Below, piece after piece: positions 23,870-28,374 of a stretch of 28,374 nt of DNA. The position numbers were made by a program, and so were the translations under genes. Each line of letters starts with the position of its first letter. Within the stretch, counting starts at the first letter, position 1. The DNA is taken from contig JBEKOB010000056.1 in NCBI GenBank assembly GCA_049522195.1, positions 1 through 28,374 of the forward strand, written 5' to 3'. The stretch is from UBA9647 sp049522195 (GTDB lineage: Bacteria; Bacteroidota; Ignavibacteria; UBA10030). The notes under the pieces were generated by a model. It was not told the origin of the DNA, ran no database searches, and saw only the letters and a list, made by a program, of their open reading frames with translations.

Positions 23870-25423
23870 TCATTTCAACTCAAGCATCACGACAGACCTT
23901 GCAGGCATATCGACGGTTAGAAGACTCCCATCGAGCCTAAACGCAGAAAATGATTTCGTGACGACTGAGTTCGGAGCCTCGAACGTGTTGCAGGAGCTGA
24001 TGGCCTCACCAGTTATGATCTGGCCTGTCGCTGCGTTCATCTTCATCCCCCGGATATCGCACGTCACTTTGACCGAGGCATTCGGATTAACGTTCACAAG
24101 AGAGATATGCATTCGCCCCTGAGAGTCTTTCGAAGCAGACGCATTGATGGCAGGAATGCTTTTGCCGTTGAGGTCGTACGTCGGGGAATGAAGATTGAGA
24201 GGAATCAGCACAGCATCGTGGTGAACTGCGTAGAGTTCATAGACATAGAAAGTCGGGGTTAGCACCATCTTCGGTCCATCTGTCAGTATCAGGGACTGCA
24301 GAACATTCACGGTCTGTGCAATGTTTGCCATCTTGACGCGATCACAGTGGTTGTTGAAAATATTCAGATTGATGGCGGCAGTTAGTGCATCACGAACGGT
24401 GTTTTGCTGGTAGAGGAACCCCGGATTCGTCCCGGGCTCGACGTTATACCAGTTGCCCCACTCATCCACCATCAGACCAACCCGCTTGCCCGGATCGTAC
24501 ACGTCCATCACGTGCGATTGCTGCACGATGATTTCATCCATCCTCAGGGCTTTTTCAACCGTCGTGAAATACTCCGCCTCGTCGAAGGATGTGGCTGAAC
24601 CCTTGTCGCTCCAGTTCCGGGGAAGAGTGTAGTTGTGGAGCGAAACTCCGGCCAAGAGCGTAAGGGGGATATTCTTCATCAGAGTTTCCATCCACTGCAC
24701 GTCCGAACCATACGGCCCGCCGGCGATCTTCACAAGCCGGTTCGCTCCATAGTTCCGGCAGTAAGTGGCGTACCTTTTGTACTGGTCAGCATAAAATGCG
24801 GCTGTCATGTTTCCGCCACATCCCCAGTTCTCGTTCCCCACTCCCCAAAACTTCACCTTCCACGGTTTTTCTCTCCCATTCTGTGCCCGGAGCTTCGCCA
24901 TCGGGCTTTCTCCATCGAACGTCAGATACTCGACCCACTTCGACATCTCTTCCACTGTTCCGCTTCCCAAATTGCCGCAGATGTACGGTTCTGTTCCCAG
25001 CTGTTCGCATAGATCCATGAACTCGTGCGTCCCGAAGCTGTTATCCTCCACTACTCCCCCCCAGTGCGTGTTGACCATCCTCGGACGCTTCTCCCTTGGG
25101 CCGATCCCGTCCATCCAGTGATACTCATCGGCGAAACAGCCACCGGGCCAACGGAGATTTGGGATTTGAATTCTCTTAAGGGCGGCTACAACATCGTTTC
25201 GGATTCCTCGCGTATTCGGGATCGACGAGTTCGGGCCAACCCAGATTCCTCCATAGATGCCGTGGCCCAGATGCTCTGAGAATTGTCCATAAATGTGACG
25301 GCTGATGGTGTCCTTGGCCTGGTCAACATTGAGGACCAGTGCAGGACGACCCTGCTGGGCAAACGACAAGCTGGCGCACAAGAACGCAAGCGCAGTGGCG
25401 AGGCGTGACAAGGTTTCGGACAT
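23870..25423 (-). CDS. Secreted alpha-L-arabinofuranosidase, GH51 family
   Basis: Releases terminal arabinofuranose from arabinan or arabinoxylan with retention. The 517-residue protein has a signal peptide (~1-22, SRLATALAFLCASLSFAQQ), the TIM barrel with GQFSEHLGHGIYGGIW (46-61), RWPGGCFADEYHW (91-103), acid/base Glu198 in GVGNENWGCGG and nucleophile Glu321 in VDEWGNWY, then a C-terminal beta-sandwich. All GH51 residues I can check are present. I start at the ATG at 25423 (MSETL) with GGGAG eight bases upstream; the frame opens five codons earlier. It follows a radical SAM gene and ends at a strong terminator. No other polysaccharide-use genes are in the window. Confidence 0.93.
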   Translation of the reverse strand: MSETLSRLATALAFLCASLSFAQQGRPALVLNVDQAKDTISRHIYGQFSEHLGHGIYGGIWVGPNSSIPNTRGIRNDVVAALKRIQIPNLRWPGGCFADEYHWMDGIGPREKRPRMVNTHWGGVVEDNSFGTHEFMDLCEQLGTEPYICGNLGSGTVEEMSKWVEYLTFDGESPMAKLRAQNGREKPWKVKFWGVGNENWGCGGNMTAAFYADQYKRYATYCRNYGANRLVKIAGGPYGSDVQWMETLMKNIPLTLLAGVSLHNYTLPRNWSDKGSATSFDEAEYFTTVEKALRMDEIIVQQSHVMDVYDPGKRVGLMVDEWGNWYNVEPGTNPGFLYQQNTVRDALTAAINLNIFNNHCDRVKMANIAQTVNVLQSLILTDGPKMVLTPTFYVYELYAVHHDAVLIPLNLHSPTYDLNGKSIPAINASASKDSQGRMHISLVNVNPNASVKVTCDIRGMKMNAATGQIITGEAISSCNTFEAPNSVVTKSFSAFRLDGSLLTVDMPARSVVMLELK

Positions 25424-25447
25424 AGTTCTTTCTCCCATTCTGTAAAT

Positions 25448-25487
25448 CAGTTGACCTTTCTCCGCGGCAGCGCGGGAGAATCAACTG
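25448..25487. repeat. Long interrupted inverted repeat between the radical SAM and GH51 genes
   Basis: Outer arms CAGTTGA/TCAACTG (7 bp), inner arms TCTCCGCG/CGCGGGAGA (8 bp with one bulged base), loop GCAG. There is no T-run on either side, so it is not a standard terminator. It lies 24 bases upstream of the GH51 start codon and 13 past the upstream stop. Confidence 0.6.
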
Positions 25488-25500
25488 TGCAGCCTCCAGC

Positions 25501-26553
25501 TTAGCGATTCCAGATTTGTTCCCAATTGGCACGAATCTCTTTCACGCTGGTTGGATAGAGCACCTTTCCCCTCGTGTAGCACGTATTGACGCAACCTTCG
25601 CACTCTCTCTTCTCAACCATTTGTGCTTCCCAGGCGTCGGTCTTGAACAATTCCTCCGGCGTCTGACTGAGGAGATTCCCGAACGATTCACCCATGCAGG
25701 ATTTCACTGATCCATCTGGATGAATAAAGACCTTCGTTCCGAATGTAGGAAGGCTGATATAAGGACAGTATTTCTCAAACGTCCCATCCAAGTACTCGGG
25801 CAGCATATCCAGGAGCCAGTCGGGAGTAAGTACAGTGGGGGATTTCTTCACAAGTTCGATGGCTTCCCGCAATTGCTTTGTATCGCGGAATTTCATCTCA
25901 TCATTTTCACGCTGGCTTTGCGATTGCCACCGATAAACGTCAACTTCCGTCAACCATCCAACTTGCTCGAGATACTCCAGGATATCTTTCGTTTGGTGGA
26001 TATTGAGCTGCGAGAGCACGACTCCGACAGCGCAATGGATTCGCTTCCCTTTCCTTTCCATTTCCTTCTTCACGTACTCTATGCTTTTCTTCACACGATC
26101 GGATACGTTACGGGCTCCGCGTAGAGTGTCGCCCACTTCATCAATCCCGTCGAATGAGACGGAGAGCGAAACGCCGTTGTCGATTGCAGCCGCCACGGCT
26201 CGCTCAATCAGCCTTTCGGGGCCATAGAGGGTTGAGAGAAGATGGATGCGGCCGAAGTTCTTGCCTGCGGCGTAGTGGATGAACTCTGGAAGTTCAGGAT
26301 GCAGCATTGGCTCGCCTCCTGAAATCACAAAGCCCTGCGTTCCGTGCTCATCGAGCCTGTCAACGATCGTCTTGAAATCCTCAAAGTCCATGAAGGGCTT
26401 TTCGGGTGAAGCCATCAGCGGGATGGAACATTGGAGACATCGTTGCGTGCAATGGTGAGTAATCAGGATGTCGGGGAAGAACAACATCCGCCGGTAGGTC
26501 AGCGCCTTGACTGTATTCTTTGCAATCTTCTTCAGCACATGAAAAGTCTTCAT
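25501..26553 (-). CDS. Radical SAM protein with SPASM-like C-terminal cysteines, unknown substrate
   Basis: The 350-residue protein binds a 4Fe-4S cluster through Cys35, Cys39 and Cys42 (HHCTQRCLQC) and S-adenosylmethionine through GGEP (79-82). The C-terminal part has Cys263, Cys286 (SVKSCMGESFGNLL), Cys318, Cys321 and Cys325 (CEGCVNTCYTRG), consistent with an auxiliary SPASM-type cluster. The family modifies peptides, proteins, sugars or cofactors. No precursor peptide is visible beside it. The next gene downstream is GH51, 77 bases away. A weak promoter candidate, TTGAGA-16-TATGAC, lies at 26675-26702. Function is unknown. Confidence 0.85.
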   Translation of the reverse strand: MKTFHVLKKIAKNTVKALTYRRMLFFPDILITHHCTQRCLQCSIPLMASPEKPFMDFEDFKTIVDRLDEHGTQGFVISGGEPMLHPELPEFIHYAAGKNFGRIHLLSTLYGPERLIERAVAAAIDNGVSLSVSFDGIDEVGDTLRGARNVSDRVKKSIEYVKKEMERKGKRIHCAVGVVLSQLNIHQTKDILEYLEQVGWLTEVDVYRWQSQSQRENDEMKFRDTKQLREAIELVKKSPTVLTPDWLLDMLPEYLDGTFEKYCPYISLPTFGTKVFIHPDGSVKSCMGESFGNLLSQTPEELFKTDAWEAQMVEKRECEGCVNTCYTRGKVLYPTSVKEIRANWEQIWNR

Positions 26554-26779
26554 TCGCTCAGCTCAAAGTTGGGTCCAATGGGACAAAGAAAGGCTCTTGT
26601 GTTTCGGCGTTATGGTCGGCCCGTCGAACTCGACTCGCCCTCACCTACCTGCGATGGAAAGATCGCACAAATAGGTCATATCGTCAACCCAGTTGCTCTC
26701 AAATAAAGCTCGGGCTGTGAACACTTCTTCCCGGCGCTCCGACTCAACGAGAGCCAGCAAGTCAAGAGCCATCCATACC

Positions 26780-27880
26780 TTAACGTTCAATCCCCAGTGA
26801 AACAGGGATGCCCTTGAATGTTACACCGAGCACCAGTCCTTCCTTTTTCCCCATCCCGACATAACACCCCGGGTGTATTCCGCCGAATTCCACCACCCCG
26901 GGATAGATATTGAGCTGAGCATTGAGCGCGGTCTTGCCACTGAGGACGAGCCCTGCAAGAAGAGACCCATTATTGTCCCAATATACCCCAAGCGCAGTTT
27001 CAAGCTTGGGTGTCGTGCTGATGTACACATCCCGATAGTCTTGTATCATCCCCGCGACTGTCTGACCGATGCCGAAAGATACACTGTTCTCGTTGTCATA
27101 ACGGTAACTGAGGCCGAAGACTGAATTGACACCCCAGCAAACAAATGGCGCGTATCGCTCGGCGAATCGAAGCCTGTACCGCAGGACGAACTCCTGACCG
27201 ACATTTTCAATGTGATAGTTACGTGGGACATACAGTGGCTGGAGCGACCAATCGTTAAGTTGGACAGTTTCCGAAAAGAACTGTTTCACTCCGTCGCAGC
27301 TAAAAAAGACATATCCCAGAACATTGAAAATATCATAATCGGCAACGCAGTCCACATTCGTGTAGATCATCCCGGCATTCTGCACCATTTCGTTCACGTA
27401 CTGGTACACCAGTGAGGTTCCGATTCCCCAAAGGACTGGTTCAGGGTAGCCATGGGAATCATACCACTCGGTGACCTTTGCATACTGCATTCCGTAGCCA
27501 ATCACGTGGTCGGTGATATTGGGGATGAATTGTAGATTATTGACGTTGAAGCTGAGGTTGAACAGCTCCTGGCGCCTGAAGAGATCCCATCCGTAGGCTC
27601 GGACACTTGCGACGGGGTTTGTGATGTTATTCCACACATTCTGGGCATCGATCTTCCACTTGTAGGAAGTGAGATTGTGGCCTGCGTCGAAGTCAATGCG
27701 CATTGCATCGAACGAACCATTCAATAGGAGGGTGAGCGGGCTAAACGTCGCATCGGATCCACGCGTCTGTGCCGGCTTGTAGAAAAAGTAATGCTGCTGT
27801 TGACCTGGTGCAGGGGATGAAGAGACAGACAAGAGGCAGAAGAGAGCCAGCGCGAGACGTCGGCGAGCCTTGAGCGTCAT
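26780..27880 (-). CDS. Exported protein of unknown family, probably an outer-membrane beta-barrel
   Basis: The 366-residue product (start at ATG 27880) begins with a signal peptide MTLKARRRLALALFCLLSVS and an Ala-x-Gly-Gln-Gln cleavage region. The rest is rich in alternating aromatic and polar strands with Gly/Asn/Asp turns (for example FVLRYRLRFAERYAPFVCWG, and LETALGVYWDNNGSLLAGLVLS near the end), as in outer-membrane barrels. Three cysteines lie in the mature part. I recognise no family. The frame extends 32 codons upstream to a TTG, but the signal peptide marks the ATG as the start; no Shine-Dalgarno sequence is evident. It is followed by 226 bases without a gene. Confidence 0.65.
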   Translation of the reverse strand: MTLKARRRLALALFCLLSVSSSPAPGQQQHYFFYKPAQTRGSDATFSPLTLLLNGSFDAMRIDFDAGHNLTSYKWKIDAQNVWNNITNPVASVRAYGWDLFRRQELFNLSFNVNNLQFIPNITDHVIGYGMQYAKVTEWYDSHGYPEPVLWGIGTSLVYQYVNEMVQNAGMIYTNVDCVADYDIFNVLGYVFFSCDGVKQFFSETVQLNDWSLQPLYVPRNYHIENVGQEFVLRYRLRFAERYAPFVCWGVNSVFGLSYRYDNENSVSFGIGQTVAGMIQDYRDVYISTTPKLETALGVYWDNNGSLLAGLVLSGKTALNAQLNIYPGVVEFGGIHPGCYVGMGKKEGLVLGVTFKGIPVSLGIER

Positions 27881-28009
27881 GCAATCGAAGACCGCATAGA
27901 GGTTGCGACGGAATAGCCCAAAGGACTTGTTGACCGTATGAAATCGATGGTCATCGGTGCGTAGAGGACAGTGCAAAGCAATCTATCACTACTCAAAAAT
28001 GCATGCGAG

Positions 28010-28030
28010 CGGAGAGCGAGGGACCGAATA
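28010..28030 (-). repeat. Second copy of the tRNA-Ser 3' end (left boundary of the GIY-YIG unit)
   Basis: Bases 28010-28023 are identical to 28361-28374, 14 of 14: the acceptor 3' strand plus discriminator of a serine-type tRNA read on the minus strand. The next bases, read as TTCGG before TCCC, resemble a decayed T-loop TTCGAA, so the copy may extend to about 28030. No tRNA body accompanies it. Confidence 0.7.
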
Positions 28031-28035
28031 CGCTC

Positions 28036-28296
28036 CTACGGAGCTTCGTCGGTTAGAATTCTCTTCTTCAGTACGGCTTTTCCCGAGCCCGTCTTGAAAT
28101 ATTTCTCTAGCTCCCTTGCTTTTCTCTCCGATCTTACTGCGACGTACGCGACGAGTACCAATTGCCTGTACGCCTTCGCCGATTGTACCAGACCAGCATC
28201 GTGTCCCCGCATTCGTCGAATCAAATCGTCAGTCGAACCGATGTAAATCCAATTCTTGATGCTGCTCTTGAGGATATACACAAACCATTGAGGCAT
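28036..28296 (-). CDS. GIY-YIG nuclease family protein (small, single domain)
   Basis: An 86-residue protein that is just the catalytic domain: VYILKSS (6-12) in the GIY position, YIGSTDDLIRRMRGHDAG (18-35) with the YIG strand and the Arg27/28 pair, then an acidic helix ARELEKYFK (Glu62 or Glu64 as metal ligand) and GSGKAVLKKRI. Small proteins of this kind (UPF0213/UvrC N-terminal-like) are common in Bacteroidota, with unknown role. It has no DNA-binding domain of its own. It sits between two copies of a tRNA 3' end, and the stop codon lies in a GCTCC-tac-GGAGC palindrome. Confidence 0.88.
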   Translation of the reverse strand: MPQWFVYILKSSIKNWIYIGSTDDLIRRMRGHDAGLVQSAKAYRQLVLVAYVAVRSERKARELEKYFKTGSGKAVLKKRILTDEAP

Positions 28297-28323
28297 GATA
28301 CCGTTCCAAAACTAGTACTGCCT

Positions 28324-28361
28324 GCAAGACGAAGTTCCGCTTCTCAGGAACGTAGTCTTGC
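28324..28361. repeat. Inverted repeat between tRNA-Ser and the GIY-YIG gene
   Basis: Arms GCAAGAC-n3-GTTCC and GGAAC-n3-GTCTTGC (12 paired bases with a 3-base internal loop) around an 8-base loop. It abuts the tRNA 3' end and ends 27 bases before the nuclease start codon. There is no T-run. Confidence 0.65.
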
Positions 28362-28374
28362 GGAGAGCGAGGGA
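28361..28374 (-). tRNA. tRNA-Ser, 3' end only (cut by window edge)
   Basis: On the minus strand the last bases read TCCCTCGCTCTCCG: the T-stem 3' strand, a GCTCTCC acceptor strand and discriminator G. The GGAGAGC acceptor with G73 is characteristic of serine tRNAs. The body lies beyond 28374. CCA is not encoded; CAA follows. Amino acid identity rests on 14 bases. Confidence 0.55.

Noticed and set aside
25501..26553. RiPP biosynthesis cluster
   Set aside because: SPASM-like tail suggested peptide maturation, but no precursor peptide, protease or peptide exporter is beside it; the ABC pair is about 9 kb away behind other operons.
26554..26779. Gene in the gap between the radical SAM and exported-protein genes
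   Set aside because: Plus-strand frames here have no ribosome sites or recognisable products, and no RNA fold stood out; only a weak promoter candidate is visible.

Overview
The window (28,374 bases, roughly half G+C) looks like chromosomal DNA from the Bacteroidota/Chlorobiota (FCB) group. I favour an Ignavibacteria- or Rhodothermia-like lineage because of its protein sequences and a NhaD-type antiporter inside the complex I genes. Promoters built as TTGnnn, 17 bases, TATATT argue against the TAnnTTTG promoters of typical Bacteroidia. The taxonomic call is inference. Every gene I can support lies on the minus strand, so transcription runs from high to low coordinates.

Layout from right to left. 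28.4-28.0 kb: the 3' end of a tRNA-Ser cut by the window edge, then a GIY-YIG nuclease gene, then a second copy of the tRNA 3' end. This is a 351-bp unit that looks like a tiny tRNA-targeting mobile element. 27.9-23.9 kb: an accessory block with an exported protein of unknown family, a radical SAM protein with a SPASM-like cysteine tail, and a secreted GH51 arabinofuranosidase ending in a terminator. 23.7-20.5 kb: gltX and glnS. 20.4-18.6 kb: a coupled operon folB-folK-deoxynucleoside kinase-small membrane protein, behind a clear promoter. 18.5-5.1 kb: asnS, an ABC-2 exporter pair, nuoJ-K-L-M, nhaD, nuoN, nnr and a VanZ-like gene. All are closely spaced, with a promoter before asnS and a terminator after vanZ, so they may form one long transcription unit. 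5.0-3.4 kb: tgt and yajC. 3.2-2.6 kb: greA behind a promoter and an intrinsic terminator placed in its leader. 2.5-2.0 kb: a CYTH-domain protein. 1.9-1.3 kb: tRNA-Gly(GCC) and tRNA-Cys(GCA), each with its own terminator. 1.3-0.1 kb: serA. 53-1: the first codons of a DinB-like gene.

How the genes fit together. The nuo genes supply the antiporter-like half of the complex I membrane arm (J, K, L, M, N); nuoA-I are absent from the window. NhaD would couple to the same ion gradient, and Nnr repairs hydrated NADH, the damaged form of complex I's substrate. AsnS, GlnS, GltX, Tgt, GreA, YajC and the tRNAs are translation, transcription and secretion housekeeping. FolB and FolK are consecutive-pathway folate enzymes next to a nucleoside salvage kinase.

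The most unusual content is non-coding. Three intergenic regions consist almost wholly of degenerate tandem heptamers or octamers with different unit sequences (tRNA-Cys upstream region, tgt-yajC, nuoK-nuoL). Two 20-bp REP-like hairpins share a TTCAG loop. The tRNA-bounded GIY-YIG unit is the strongest candidate for a little-described system.
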